From NCBI RefSeq assembly GCF_900108395.1, contig NZ_FNXE01000028.1:1-46821 (forward strand): 46,821 nucleotides of DNA, written 5' to 3'. The notes under the pieces were generated by a model. That model did not search any database. It was not told where the DNA came from and was given only the letters and a program-made list of their open reading frames with translations. How positions within the stretch are numbered: the stretch's first letter is position 1; each line of letters begins with the position of its first letter. The translations under genes and the position numbers were made by a program. Source of the DNA: Paenimyroides marinum. GTDB lineage: Bacteria; Bacteroidota; Bacteroidia; Flavobacteriales; Flavobacteriaceae. Below are positions 1 through 9,732 of the stretch, one piece after another.

Positions 1-244
1 GATTTAACTGGAATCCTGCCGTTTTTCCAGACAGACCAAGCATTGCTCCCGATATTTCCCGTAAGGAAGTGCACTTTGAAAACGAACAAAAGAGCATACT
101 TATCAAGTGATCTTTTGTTGTAAATCGCTTTGTATAACGATCGGAATCGCATTTTTTCACTTCTCTTTTTATCATCGAATCGTCAATTAATGAAATCAGC
201 TGTCCGAAAACGGATTTTGTCGAAAAATGATTACTTTTACTCAT
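1..244 (-). CDS. IS4-family transposase, N-terminal fragment (continues beyond left edge)
   Basis: Reading the minus strand from an ATG at 244 gives 81 uninterrupted codons to the window edge. The product starts MSKSNHFSTKSVFGQLISLI and contains DRYTKRFTTKDHLISMLF and FSKCTSLREISGAM. This order (short polar start, QLISLI, DRY-K-RF, DHL--ML, F-KC-SLREI) is the N-terminal DUF4372-type domain of IS4-family transposases, which bind the element ends before the DDE catalytic core. The catalytic part lies outside the window. A Bacteroidota -7 box (266-273) sits 21 bases upstream, which supports the start. The element end should lie between 245 and about 310, but only one end is present, so the terminal inverted repeat and target duplication cannot be defined. 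Confidence 0.85.
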   Translation of the reverse strand, partial: MSKSNHFSTKSVFGQLISLIDDSMIKREVKKCDSDRYTKRFTTKDHLISMLFCSFSKCTSLREISGAMLGLSGKTAGFQLN

Positions 245-265
245 CGTATTTTAAGTTTTGCAACA

Positions 266-273
266 CAAATTTA
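266..273 (-). promoter_or_regulatory. Bacteroidota -7 box for the transposase
   Basis: The minus strand reads TAAATTTG, an exact match to TAnnTTTG, 21 bases upstream of the transposase ATG. It is probably the element's own promoter. Confidence 0.6.
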
Positions 274-283
274 CGATGTTTTT

Positions 284-307
284 AGGAAGCCATTAAGTTG
301 GCTTCCT
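284..307 (+). terminator. Hairpin with T-run at the edge of the insertion element
   Basis: AGGAAGCCA (284-292) and TGGCTTCCT (299-307) form a perfect 9-bp stem with a six-base loop, followed on the plus strand by TTTT. No plus-strand gene precedes it in the window. It may shield the element from outside transcription, or be what remains of a gene interrupted by the insertion. Confidence 0.6.
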
Positions 308-338
308 TTTTATCGGACAACAATGATTTTCATTAAAA

Positions 339-363
339 AATCCCGAAGTTAAACTTCGGGATT
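339..363 (-). terminator. Terminator of guaB
   Basis: AATCCCGAAG (339-348) pairs with CTTCGGGATT (354-363) across a five-base loop. On the minus strand the stem is followed by a T-run (A-run at 335-340). It lies just past the guaB stop. Confidence 0.85.
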
Positions 364-371
364 TGTGTTTT

Positions 372-1877
<1,506 letters not shown>

Positions 1878-1903
1878 GTGATTTTTAAATGAAAAATAAA
1901 ATT

Positions 1904-2767
1904 TTAATGATAAAAATTAAAAATTTTCAACGCTTCGTTATAAGCAGCTTCAAAAGAGGTCATCTGTATGTTCGTTTCTACTTTATTTGCGGTAAAATAA
2001 CTCAGCATTTTTTCGGTGGGCATATTCCCTGTTAAATCGTCTTTTGCCATTGGGCAGCCACCAAATCCTTTAATGGCTCCGTCAAAACGAATACAGCCAG
2101 CTTTATGGGCAGCATCTACTTTTTCAAACCATGCATCCGGAGTGGTGTGTAAATGTGCACCAAATTCGATATGTGGGTATTTTGGAATTAGATTAGAGAA
2201 TAAATAGGTTATATCTTCGGGTGTTGAAGAACCAACGGTATCAGAAAGCGATAAAATCTTTACGCCCATATTCGCCAGTTTTTCTGTCCACTCACCAACA
2301 ATATCCACATTCCATGGATCGCCATACGGATTTCCAAAGCCCATAGACAGATACGCAACAACTTCTTTATTTGTTTTATTAGCGATTTCTAAAATTTCTT
2401 GTAAAGTAACAATTGATTCGGCAATGGTTTTGTGCGTATTGCGCATTTGAAAGTTTTCTGAAATAGAAAAAGGAAACCCTAAATACTGAATTTCGTTATG
2501 AACCGATGCCAATTCTGCACCTTTTGTATTTGCAATAATAGCCAGTAATTTGGTTTTTGTTTCTGAAAGATCTAATTGCGACAACACTTCTGCCGTATCC
2601 TGCATTTGCGGAATGGCTTTAGGCGACACAAAACTGCCAAAATCTAACGTATCAAAACCACAACGCAATAACGATTGGATGTATTGCACTTTTTTTTCTG
2701 TGGGGATAAACGCTTTGATGCCTTGCATGGCATCGCGTGGACATTCTATTATTTTTACCGGTTTCAT
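1904..2767 (-). CDS. Hydroxymethylglutaryl-CoA lyase (HMGL family)
   Basis: Likely cleaves HMG-CoA to acetoacetate and acetyl-CoA, the last step of leucine breakdown. Seen: the N-terminal active-site motif IECPRDAMQG (residues 8-17), the metal-binding HLH pair near 206-208, and the family signature GFGGCPMA, whose Cys (about 238) is the catalytic loop cysteine of HMG-CoA lyases. At 288 residues it matches the short bacterial form. The start at 2767 is preferred over a site 36 bases upstream, because a perfect -7 box (2774-2781) lies between them. HMGL-like condensing enzymes share the barrel, but the GGCP signature favours the lyase. No other leucine-catabolic gene is adjacent. Confidence 0.87.
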   Translation of the reverse strand: MKPVKIIECPRDAMQGIKAFIPTEKKVQYIQSLLRCGFDTLDFGSFVSPKAIPQMQDTAEVLSQLDLSETKTKLLAIIANTKGAELASVHNEIQYLGFPFSISENFQMRNTHKTIAESIVTLQEILEIANKTNKEVVAYLSMGFGNPYGDPWNVDIVGEWTEKLANMGVKILSLSDTVGSSTPEDITYLFSNLIPKYPHIEFGAHLHTTPDAWFEKVDAAHKAGCIRFDGAIKGFGGCPMAKDDLTGNMPTEKMLSYFTANKVETNIQMTSFEAAYNEALKIFNFYH

Positions 2768-2773
2768 AAGGCT

Positions 2774-2781
2774 CAAAGATA
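2774..2781 (-). promoter_or_regulatory. -7 box for the HMG-CoA lyase gene
   Basis: The minus strand reads TATCTTTG, an exact TAnnTTTG match, with only six bases between it and the chosen ATG. The transcript would be leaderless or nearly so. Confidence 0.7.
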
Positions 2782-2825
2782 ACAGATTTCGAAAGATTTG
2801 CAAAATGCCCGATTGAAATAATTTA

Positions 2826-3443
2826 CTAAATCAGCATTAAAACAGCCAAAATTACAAATACAACAATCTGCAGCCATTTTAATATTAAATTAAACGTGGT
2901 GCTTTCGCGGAGAAATTTTGTGAGTGAAGCAGCTAAAACGGCATACAGACAAAAAACCGTAAACGCTTGAACAAACGAGATGATTCCTAATGTGTAAACC
3001 TGTAATTTTATATTTCCGGCTTTGCTGTTGATGAATGTAGGGAATAATGCCAAGAAAAACAGCATTACTTTTGGGTTGAGTATATTCATTAACAACCCTT
3101 TAAAAATGTTTTTCCAGGGTTTGTCAATTGTTATTTTTTGAGATTTTAATTGAAACGAAGCTTCTGATTTAAAAACGCTATAAGCCAACCACAACAAATA
3201 CAACGCACCAAAAATTTTGATGCCTTTAAACAACATAGGGCTTTTTATAATGATTGCCGAAATACCAAATGCCAGCAGTGTGGTATGAAAAAGCAATCCG
3301 CTGCTTAAACCAATGTCTGCCGAAATTCCGTAGTTTTTTCCTTTGGCAATACTTGTTGAAAGCACATACATTACGTCGGGTCCCGGTGCAATGGTTAGTG
3401 CCAAACTTGCAAAGAAAAACGAAATAACGGTTTCAATGGTCAT
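2826..3443 (-). CDS. LysE/RhtB-family amino-acid exporter
   Basis: A 205-residue inner-membrane protein with about six hydrophobic segments, typical of LysE/RhtB carriers that export amino acids or derivatives with the proton gradient. The family signature is visible near the N-terminus: SLALTIAPGPDVMYVLSTSI (residues 13-32), followed by GISADIGLSSG. Substrate cannot be told from sequence. Its ATG overlaps the pyrD stop by one base (TAATG), so it is probably translationally coupled to pyrD. A pyrimidine link is not implied by the family. No separate promoter is visible. Confidence 0.88.
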   Translation of the reverse strand: MTIETVISFFFASLALTIAPGPDVMYVLSTSIAKGKNYGISADIGLSSGLLFHTTLLAFGISAIIIKSPMLFKGIKIFGALYLLWLAYSVFKSEASFQLKSQKITIDKPWKNIFKGLLMNILNPKVMLFFLALFPTFINSKAGNIKLQVYTLGIISFVQAFTVFCLYAVLAASLTKFLRESTTFNLILKWLQIVVFVILAVLMLI

Positions 3444-4462
3444 TATTTTCGTTTTAAAATTGCCTGATTGATTTCTTTAATCAAAGCGGGACCTTCGTAA
3501 ATAAATCCGGTGTAAATCTGAACCAAATCGGCTCCTGCATCTAATTTTTCTAAGGCATCGGCTGCAGAGTGAATTCCACCCACGCCAATAACAGGAAACG
3601 ATTTATTGCTTTTTTCCGAAAGAAAACGAATCACTTCTGTTGATCTGTTTTTTAACGGTTTGCCTGATAGCCCACCTGTTTCCACTTTATTCACCGATTG
3701 TAATCCTTCACGGGAAATGGTCGTATTGGTCGCAATAACACCGGCAATTTTGGTATCGTTTACGATATCGATGATGTCCAGCAATTGGTCATTGGTTAAA
3801 TCCGGAGCAATTTTCAAAAGAATTGGTTTTTGTTTTGGTTGCTGAAGATTTTTATTCTGTAAAGTCGATAGCAATTCCGTCAACGGTTCTTTGTCTTGCA
3901 ACGCACGTAAATTAGGCGTGTTGGGCGAACTTACGTTGACCACAAAATAATCTACATACGGAAACAAAGCATCGAAACACAAAATATAATCATTTACCGC
4001 CTCTTCGTTTGGAGTGATTTTGTTTTTACCGATGTTTCCACCAATTAAAACACCTTTATTTTGCTTTAAACGTTCTACTGCCAGCTCAATTCCGCCATTA
4101 TTAAAGCCCATTCGGTTAATAATTCCTGAATCTTCTTTTAAACGGAACAAACGTTTTTTAGGATTTCCGTCTTGTGGTTTTGGAGTGATGGTTCCAATTT
4201 CGATAAATCCGAAACCAAACGCATCTAATTCGTTATAAATCTTGGCATCTTTATCTAATCCTGCAGCTAAACCAACCGGATTTTTAAATTTCAAGCCAAA
4301 AACTTCCCGTTCCAATCTTTTGTCGTTTACCTGATAAATTGATTTAAAAACCGATTTCATACCCGGAATGGCGTGCATTGTTTTTATCATTGAAAAAGTA
4401 AAATGATGCACTTTTTCAGGATCAAACTTAAATAAAAGCGGACGAATTATTGACTTGTACAT
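3443..4462 (-). CDS. pyrD: Dihydroorotate dehydrogenase (quinone), class 2
   Basis: Oxidises dihydroorotate to orotate at the inner-membrane face and passes electrons to the quinone pool; fourth step of UMP synthesis. The N-terminal amphipathic extension ([19 protein letters not shown]) marks the membrane-associated class 2 type. The FMN barrel follows with [32 protein letters not shown] and [18 protein letters not shown] carries the class 2 catalytic serine at about 179. GGLSGKPL and GVGGIHSA form the phosphate site. At 339 residues it is standard length. It heads a two-gene unit with the exporter overlapping its stop. Confidence 0.97.
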   Translation of the reverse strand: MYKSIIRPLLFKFDPEKVHHFTFSMIKTMHAIPGMKSVFKSIYQVNDKRLEREVFGLKFKNPVGLAAGLDKDAKIYNELDAFGFGFIEIGTITPKPQDGNPKKRLFRLKEDSGIINRMGFNNGGIELAVERLKQNKGVLIGGNIGKNKITPNEEAVNDYILCFDALFPYVDYFVVNVSSPNTPNLRALQDKEPLTELLSTLQNKNLQQPKQKPILLKIAPDLTNDQLLDIIDIVNDTKIAGVIATNTTISREGLQSVNKVETGGLSGKPLKNRSTEVIRFLSEKSNKSFPVIGVGGIHSAADALEKLDAGADLVQIYTGFIYEGPALIKEINQAILKRK

Positions 4463-4484
4463 GATTGTATAATTTAAAGCTTTG

Positions 4485-4492
4485 CAAAAGTA
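4485..4492 (-). promoter_or_regulatory. -7 box of the pyrD promoter
   Basis: The minus strand reads TACTTTTG (TAnnTTTG), 22 bases upstream of the pyrD ATG. Confidence 0.7.
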
Positions 4493-4501
4493 CTATTTTT
4501 T

Positions 4502-4549
4502 TAGTTTCAGGTTTAAGATTTCAGGTTCAAAGTTTCACGTTTCAGGTTC
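4502..4549. repeat. Degenerate TTTCAGGTT tandem repeats
   Basis: Between pyrD and the divergent regulator, a 7-10 base unit of the form GTTTCAGGTT or close variants recurs four or five times (AGTTTCAGGTTT, GATTTCAGGTTC, AAGTTTCACGTTTCAGGTTC). It lies outside both -7 boxes. This is low-complexity intergenic filler of a kind seen in Flavobacteriaceae; I see no coding potential. Confidence 0.6.
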
Positions 4550-4609
4550 TGTTAGCTAAATTTTATAGTGAAGTTTCTCAAATAATTTTCATATCCCAAG
4601 TGATTATGA

Positions 4610-4617
4610 TATATTTG
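4610..4617 (+). promoter_or_regulatory. -7 box of the HMA-AraC regulator
   Basis: TATATTTG, an exact TAnnTTTG match, 20 bases before the ATG at 4638. Confidence 0.7.
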
Positions 4618-4637
4618 AACATTGCAAAAAGCTATTT

Positions 4638-5219
4638 ATGAAGATACTTCGCGTAAAAAATATGGTATGCCCCCGATGCATTATGGTTATTGAAAAAACA
4701 ATGGAAGATTTGGGGTTTGATTTGAATGATGTGGATTTGGGTATGATTGAATTTCACGAACCCATAACCCTTGCCGACCGGGATAAAATTGAAAAAGCGA
4801 TTCAGCCTTTGGGGTTTGAACTGTTAAGCGATAAAAAAAGTATGCTGGTTGAACGCATTAAAACGCAGATTATTGAATTGGTTTCTAAAGACGTAAACGA
4901 TTTAACCATTACGCTTTCTGAATATTTATCAAGTAAATTACAGGTGGAATACCATACGCTGAGCCAGTTGTTTTCTAATCAGGAATCGCAAACCATTGAG
5001 CAGTTTTACATTCTGCAAAAAATTGAAAAAGTAAAAGAATTGCTGGTTTATGATGAACTGACTTTAAGTGAAATTGCCTATAAAATGAACTATAGCTCAG
5101 TAGGACATTTAAGCAATCAGTTTAAAAAAGTTACCGGCCTGGCACCTACGCACTTTAAAGAAATAAAGGTTTTTAAGGAAGAGGTGATAAATAATAACGA
5201 TATAAAACAAACCTCTTAA
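4638..5219 (+). CDS. HMA-domain AraC-type transcriptional regulator (putative copper sensor)
   Basis: 193 residues in two parts. Residues 1-70 look like a heavy-metal-associated (HMA) ferredoxin-like domain, with the metal-binding pair in NMVCPRC (Cys11, Cys14). Residues about 95-180 are an AraC-type DNA-binding domain: LTLSEIAYKMNYSSVGHLSN is the first recognition region, followed by QFKKVTGLAPTHFKEIK, the conserved C-terminal half. It lacks the sugar-binding domain of classic AraC. It lies upstream of and parallel to the CopA-like ATPase, and that promoter carries nested inverted repeats. I infer that it senses copper through the CxxC pair and controls the ATPase; the direction of control is not visible. 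A terminator hairpin follows, so the two genes are separate units. Confidence 0.85.
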   Translation: MKILRVKNMVCPRCIMVIEKTMEDLGFDLNDVDLGMIEFHEPITLADRDKIEKAIQPLGFELLSDKKSMLVERIKTQIIELVSKDVNDLTITLSEYLSSKLQVEYHTLSQLFSNQESQTIEQFYILQKIEKVKELLVYDELTLSEIAYKMNYSSVGHLSNQFKKVTGLAPTHFKEIKVFKEEVINNNDIKQTS

Positions 5220-5231
5220 AAAAAGAGGTTT
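5209..5231 (+). terminator. Terminator of the HMA-AraC regulator
   Basis: AAACCTCTT (5209-5217) pairs perfectly with AAGAGGTTT (5223-5231) over a five-base loop, and a pyrimidine-rich tail follows. The stem overlaps the stop codon. Confidence 0.7.
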
Positions 5232-5323
5232 CTTCTTATTAAAATTTTCTGCTTTCATCTAAAATTAAAAACTAACTATTGAAATTATACAAACCTTTTT
5301 AAAAATTATGTAAGCGACAGGTT

Positions 5324-5363
5324 TAGGATTCTAAGTATCTTTACAATCAAAGATAAAATCCTA
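5324..5363 (+). promoter_or_regulatory. copA promoter with nested inverted repeats (putative metal-regulator operator)
   Basis: Outer arms TAGGAT (5324-5329) and ATCCTA (5358-5363, touching the start codon) enclose inner arms ATCTTT (5337-5342) and AAAGAT (5349-5354). The inner left arm lies within a near-consensus -7 box, TATCTTTA (5336-5343). A protein binding here would compete with RNA polymerase, or act on it, at this promoter. The obvious candidate is the HMA-AraC protein encoded just upstream. The repeats are seen; the binding is inferred. Confidence 0.5.
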
Positions 5364-7765
5364 TGAAAACCAGATATAAAATAAACGAAATGACGTGCAG
5401 CGGCTGTCAGGCAAAAGTAACCGACGCCCTGCAAACATTTGCCGATAAGGTTACCGTAAGCCTGCACCCGACAGAAGCCGTTATTGAATCGGACAAAAAA
5501 ATTCCGTTAGAAGAGTTACAACACGCACTTTCTCAAAAAGGTTCTTATACCATTCAGGAAATTACGGAAAATGCAGATGGAACGGAAACGCTTTCTGAAA
5601 TTGCTCATCACGCCGCACATGCTCACCACAATCATAACGAACCACCGAAACAGTTAGAGCATTTAGCCGGAAAATATTATTGCCCCATGTTATGCGAAGG
5701 CGATAAGGTTTACGATAGTAATGTAGGTTGTCCGGTTTGTGGAATGGATTTAGTACGCATCGGCGGAAATTCTTCGGATAATAAAGAAGTCCATCACTTA
5801 AAAAAACTCTTTTATCAATCATTGGTGGTTACCATTCCTGTATTTATCATTGCCATGTTTGGAATGAGCCACGACAGTTTTATTTACAAAATCATTCCGT
5901 ACAACATTGCCCTTTGGCTGCAATTTATTGGTGCAACTACTGTTTTATACATTGGCAGAAACTATTTAAAACGCGCCTGGATTTCGTTTAAAACATGGCA
6001 TTTAAACATGTTTAGTTTAATTGGCTTAGGCGCTGTTGCCGCTTACCTTTTTTCGCTGTTTGTCTTAATTAATCCGCATGCATTTCATGCAGCAGAGCAT
6101 TTACCCATTTATTTTGAGAGTGTTGCCGTAATTTTTACCCTGATGATTTTAGGTCAGTGGCTGGAAGCTCGTGCCCATCAAAAAACAAAATCATCGGTAG
6201 AACATTTGTTAAATTTGATTCCGCAGAAAGCAACTGTTTTAGTTAATGGAAATGCTACCGAAATTGATGTTGAGCATATTCAGGTAAACGATGAAATCTT
6301 AGTAAAACCTGGTGAAAAAATTCCTGTGGACGGCATCGTAACATCCGGACAAACTTCTATTAATGAAGCTTTGCTAACCGGCGAGCCTTTGCCTGTTTTA
6401 AAGAAAACAAATGATGAAGTTTTGGCAGGAAGTATCAATACCAACCAATCGTTTCAAATGAAAGCAACACGAATTGGCGTAACAACTACCATTGCCCAAA
6501 TCGTTGAAATGGTTAACAAAGCAAGTCTTTCTCGTACACCGATTCAGCGTTTAGCAGATAAAATTTCGGGTTATTTTGTACCGATTGTCGTTGCAATTGC
6601 ACTCATAACTTTTGTTTACTGGGGATTTTTATCAACTGAAACTTCCTTATTGTTTGGATTACAAAATGCTATTGCCGTATTAATCATCGCTTGTCCGTGT
6701 GCCTTAGGTTTGGCAACTCCGGTTTCTATCTCTATGGGAATTGGGAAAGGTGCCGAATACGGAATCCTGATAAAAAAAGCCGAATCATTGGAAGCGTTAC
6801 AAAAAACCAATGTGGTTATTACGGATAAAACCGGTACATTGACCGAAGGAAAGCCGTCGCTGGAAGAAATCATTCCGTTAAAAGATCTTTCTGAAGAAGC
6901 ATTAATAAAAATAACCGCCCAAATGAATTCAGGCAGCGAACACCCTATTGCCAAAGCTTTTACCGATAAAGCAAAAACAATGAACATCGTATTTCAATCA
7001 AACAAAATGGTTGCAAATATTCCGGGAAAAGGCATACAGGGAATGATCAACGGGAAAAAAGTATTTTTAGGTAACGAAGCACTGCTTAAACAAAATAACA
7101 TTGGTGTTTCGCAAACCATTTTACATCAGGTAGAAGAAATTCAAAGTTCGGGAAAAACGGTTTCGTATGTGGCAATAGACAAAGATATTGTTGGTTTGGC
7201 TGTAATTCACGATGCTCTAAAACCCGATGTAAAAGCAACCATTGATTTTCTTCATTCCAAAAACATCGAAATCATTATGCTTACGGGCGACCACGCACAC
7301 ACGGCACATGCCATTGCAAAACAAATAGGTATTGACAAGGTATTTGCACAACAGCTTCCGGAAGGTAAACTGTCAATGATTGAATCGGTTCAAAAAGAAG
7401 GAAAAACAATTACGATGGTTGGCGACGGCATCAACGATGCTCCCGCACTGGCAAAAGCCGATATAGGAATTGCTATGGGAAGCGGATCCGATCTGGCACA
7501 GGATTTTGCAAAAATCACCTTGTTAAACAGTTCGTTTTCTAATGTAAAAAAAGCTATTGTATTGAGTACATCTGTTATGAAAAACATCAAACAAAATTTA
7601 TTCTTCGCTTTTATTTATAACATTATTGGAATCGCCGTAGCAGCAGGAATTTTTTATTATGCAACCGGAATGTTATTATCGCCAATGATTGCAGCTTTCG
7701 CCATGTGTTTAAGCTCTGTTTCGGTCATAACAAATGCGTTGAGAATAAAACAATTGAAATTATAA
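5363..7765 (+). CDS. copA: Copper-translocating P1B-type ATPase
   Basis: An inner-membrane pump that exports Cu(I) at the cost of ATP. Order of parts: an HMA domain with TCSGC (Cys12, Cys15); a His-rich stretch (HHAAHAHHNH); a heavy-metal-binding domain at about 104-132 (YYCPMLCEGD...GCPVCGMDLV); membrane helices; the transmembrane metal site CPC at 444-446 in IACPCALGLATPV; the phosphorylated Asp488 in DKTGTLTEGK; the nucleotide-binding SEHPIAKAF; and the hinge GDGINDAPA starting at 687. CPC predicts monovalent copper or silver. At 800 residues it is typical for the type with an extra YHS-like metal domain. It follows the HMA-AraC gene by 143 bases and has its own promoter. Confidence 0.95.
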   Translation: MKTRYKINEMTCSGCQAKVTDALQTFADKVTVSLHPTEAVIESDKKIPLEELQHALSQKGSYTIQEITENADGTETLSEIAHHAAHAHHNHNEPPKQLEHLAGKYYCPMLCEGDKVYDSNVGCPVCGMDLVRIGGNSSDNKEVHHLKKLFYQSLVVTIPVFIIAMFGMSHDSFIYKIIPYNIALWLQFIGATTVLYIGRNYLKRAWISFKTWHLNMFSLIGLGAVAAYLFSLFVLINPHAFHAAEHLPIYFESVAVIFTLMILGQWLEARAHQKTKSSVEHLLNLIPQKATVLVNGNATEIDVEHIQVNDEILVKPGEKIPVDGIVTSGQTSINEALLTGEPLPVLKKTNDEVLAGSINTNQSFQMKATRIGVTTTIAQIVEMVNKASLSRTPIQRLADKISGYFVPIVVAIALITFVYWGFLSTETSLLFGLQNAIAVLIIACPCALGLATPVSISMGIGKGAEYGILIKKAESLEALQKTNVVITDKTGTLTEGKPSLEEIIPLKDLSEEALIKITAQMNSGSEHPIAKAFTDKAKTMNIVFQSNKMVANIPGKGIQGMINGKKVFLGNEALLKQNNIGVSQTILHQVEEIQSSGKTVSYVAIDKDIVGLAVIHDALKPDVKATIDFLHSKNIEIIMLTGDHAHTAHAIAKQIGIDKVFAQQLPEGKLSMIESVQKEGKTITMVGDGINDAPALAKADIGIAMGSGSDLAQDFAKITLLNSSFSNVKKAIVLSTSVMKNIKQNLFFAFIYNIIGIAVAAGIFYYATGMLLSPMIAAFAMCLSSVSVITNALRIKQLKL

Positions 7766-7799
7766 GCCTTAAATCATTGCAAATCCGTAAAAATTAGTG

Positions 7800-7807
7800 T
7801 ATTTTCG
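7800..7807 (+). promoter_or_regulatory. Near-consensus -7 box for gcvT
   Basis: TATTTTCG matches TAnnTTTG at all but one specified base, 30 bases before the gcvT ATG. Confidence 0.45.
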
Positions 7808-7837
7808 CTCTCATTATTTACAATTTATAACAAAACA

Positions 7838-8920
7838 ATGAAACAAGTACCTTTAAATGATGTACACGTAGCTTTAGGAGCAAAAATGGTTCCTTTTGCC
7901 GGATATAATATGCCTGTTCAATACGAAGGAGTAAACATTGAACATGATACCGTAAGAAATGGTGTAGGTGTTTTTGATGTATCCCACATGGGATTATTCA
8001 AAATTTCGGGAGAAAATGCTTTGGATCTGATTCAAAAAGTAACTTCAAACGACGCATCGGTTTTGGTAAACGGAAAAGCACAATACAGCTATTTACCAAA
8101 CGATAAAGGTGGCATTGTTGACGATATTATTACCTATAAAGTAAACGATACAGAGTATTTAATGGTAGTAAACGCATCAAACATCGATAAAGATTTTGAA
8201 TGGATCGCTTCACATAATTCAATGAACGTAGCTTTTGAAAATTTGTCAGACCACTATTCTTTATTAGCAATTCAAGGTCCAAAAGCAAATGAAGCCATGC
8301 AGTCTATCACAAATGTAGATTTAACAAACTTAAAATTCTATACATTTGAAACAGGAACTTTTGCCGGAAAAGAAAACGTTATTGTTTCTGCTACTGGATA
8401 CACAGGGTCGGGCGGTATTGAAATTTATGCTAAAAACGAAGACATTGTTCATATTTGGAACGAAGTTTTAAAAGCTGGGGAATCATTCGGAATTAAACCA
8501 ATTGGTTTAGCAGCTCGCGACACCTTGCGTTTAGAAATGGGGTACTGTTTATACGGAAACGAAATAAACGATACCACTTCGCCAATTGCTGCCGGGTTAG
8601 GCTGGGTTACAAAATTTACTAAAGATTTTGTAAACTCTGAAGCGATTAAAGCCGACAAAGAAAACGGTGTAGCTACTAAATTAATCGGTTTTGAATTGAT
8701 CGACCGAGGAATTCCCCGCCACGATTACGAAATTGTTGATGCAGAAGGCAATGTGATTGGTCACGTAACATCTGGTACACAATCTCCATCATTAGGAAAA
8801 GGAATCGGAATGGGATATGTAAATAAGGAATTTGCTAAAGAAGGTTCTGAAATCTTTATCCGCATCCGCAAAAACGATGTAAAAGCACAAGTGGTTAAAA
8901 CACCTTTTTATAAAAAGTAA
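7838..8920 (+). CDS. gcvT: Aminomethyltransferase, T-protein of the glycine cleavage system
   Basis: Transfers the methylene group from aminomethyl-lipoyl H-protein to tetrahydrofolate, releasing ammonia. The 360-residue product has the family landmarks: [13 protein letters not shown] at the N-terminus, [54 protein letters not shown] and GIPRHDYEI. Length is standard. Its partner gcvH is about 2 kb away at 10858, on the opposite strand and in another unit, so the two are near but not co-transcribed. No P-protein gene is in the window. Confidence 0.97.
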   Translation: MKQVPLNDVHVALGAKMVPFAGYNMPVQYEGVNIEHDTVRNGVGVFDVSHMGLFKISGENALDLIQKVTSNDASVLVNGKAQYSYLPNDKGGIVDDIITYKVNDTEYLMVVNASNIDKDFEWIASHNSMNVAFENLSDHYSLLAIQGPKANEAMQSITNVDLTNLKFYTFETGTFAGKENVIVSATGYTGSGGIEIYAKNEDIVHIWNEVLKAGESFGIKPIGLAARDTLRLEMGYCLYGNEINDTTSPIAAGLGWVTKFTKDFVNSEAIKADKENGVATKLIGFELIDRGIPRHDYEIVDAEGNVIGHVTSGTQSPSLGKGIGMGYVNKEFAKEGSEIFIRIRKNDVKAQVVKTPFYKK

Positions 8921-8942
8921 TCTGATTTTATAACAGATAACA

Positions 8943-8973
8943 AAAAAACGAAGCTTTTTAAGCTTCGTTTTTT
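8943..8973. terminator. Bidirectional terminator between gcvT and the outer-membrane barrel gene
   Basis: A 14-bp arm (8943-8956, AAAAAACGAAGCTT) faces its perfect complement (8960-8973) over a three-base loop. T-runs on both strands let it end both convergent genes. Confidence 0.88.
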
Positions 8974-9643
8974 ATTTTTCTTTTATAGAACTTGGAATTC
9001 TAAAAATTGCTTTTACACTAAAGTTACCTGCAATATTTCCATCAAAGCTACTGTACGAACCATAGCCACCAGATGTGTTACTTGTAAAACTAATATATTC
9101 TTGATGTTCAATACCAATACTAAAATTCTCATATATTTTAAAACGATAACCAAAACCTAGACCCAAACCAACTTGCTCTTTTCTTAAATGACCAATATCT
9201 ATTTTTTCATTTCCAAATTTCCCACTTGTCATAAAGCTTACTGTAGGTCCAAAATTAATGTGCCAATTTCTAGATCTCCCAATATGGATATTTGCATGAA
9301 TAGGAATTACAATAAAATTAAGCTTCTCATTTTCATAATAATATCTGTAATAATTATTGTCTTGCGGATTGTCAATAAAAGCGTGTGTATAAACAGAACT
9401 TCCTAATGTTTGATATTCTAATCCCGTTCTTAAACTCCAGCGATTGTTCATATAAAAATCAGCAGTAACCCCTAAAACAGGTGTGTATAATGTCTTGTTT
9501 CCTTCGCTAGTATATGAAACATCCCCATAATAATTAGAACTATTAATACCAATGAACGGTGCAACTTCAATGTCGTTTCTCTCTCTAACCTGAGCATTTG
9601 TTGCAAAAGACGCCAACAAAGCAACTAATAGTGTTTTTTTCAT
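8972..9643 (-). CDS. Outer-membrane beta-barrel protein (PorT/OmpW-like fold, function unknown)
   Basis: 223 residues with a clear Sec signal peptide (MKKTLLVALLASFATNAQ). The mature part alternates polar and aromatic residues in strands such as WSLRTGLEYQTLG, NWHINFGPTVSFM, GLGLGFGYRFKI and FSIGIEHQEYISF, as in the small barrels common in Bacteroidota. Glycine-aromatic repeats (SGGYGSYSSFDG) lie near the C-terminus. No T9SS sorting domain is present, consistent with insertion into the outer membrane. It is monocistronic and convergent with gcvT. I cannot assign a substrate or role. Confidence 0.8.
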   Translation of the reverse strand: MKKTLLVALLASFATNAQVRERNDIEVAPFIGINSSNYYGDVSYTSEGNKTLYTPVLGVTADFYMNNRWSLRTGLEYQTLGSSVYTHAFIDNPQDNNYYRYYYENEKLNFIVIPIHANIHIGRSRNWHINFGPTVSFMTSGKFGNEKIDIGHLRKEQVGLGLGFGYRFKIYENFSIGIEHQEYISFTSNTSGGYGSYSSFDGNIAGNFSVKAIFRIPSSIKEK

Positions 9644-9697
9644 GTTCTTGTAGTTAAAATAATTAGTGTTTTTTTTTACAGAAAAACAACTTTTCTA

Positions 9698-9705
9698 TAA
9701 TTTTG
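9698..9705 (+). promoter_or_regulatory. -7 box of the yebC promoter
   Basis: TAATTTTG (TAnnTTTG). It overlaps an in-frame TTG at 9703, which rules that TTG out as the start, and lies 27 bases before the ATG at 9733. Confidence 0.75.
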
Positions 9706-9732
9706 CGTAAATTTAATAAAAAAGTATTAGAA

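Noticed and set aside
4502..4549. TTTCAGGTT repeats as a possible CRISPR-like array
   Set aside because: Units are only 7-10 bases, adjoining and degenerate, with no spacers of constant length.
9703..9732. Upstream TTG start extending yebC by ten codons
   Set aside because: The -7 promoter box overlaps that TTG, and the family starts at MGRAFEFRK.
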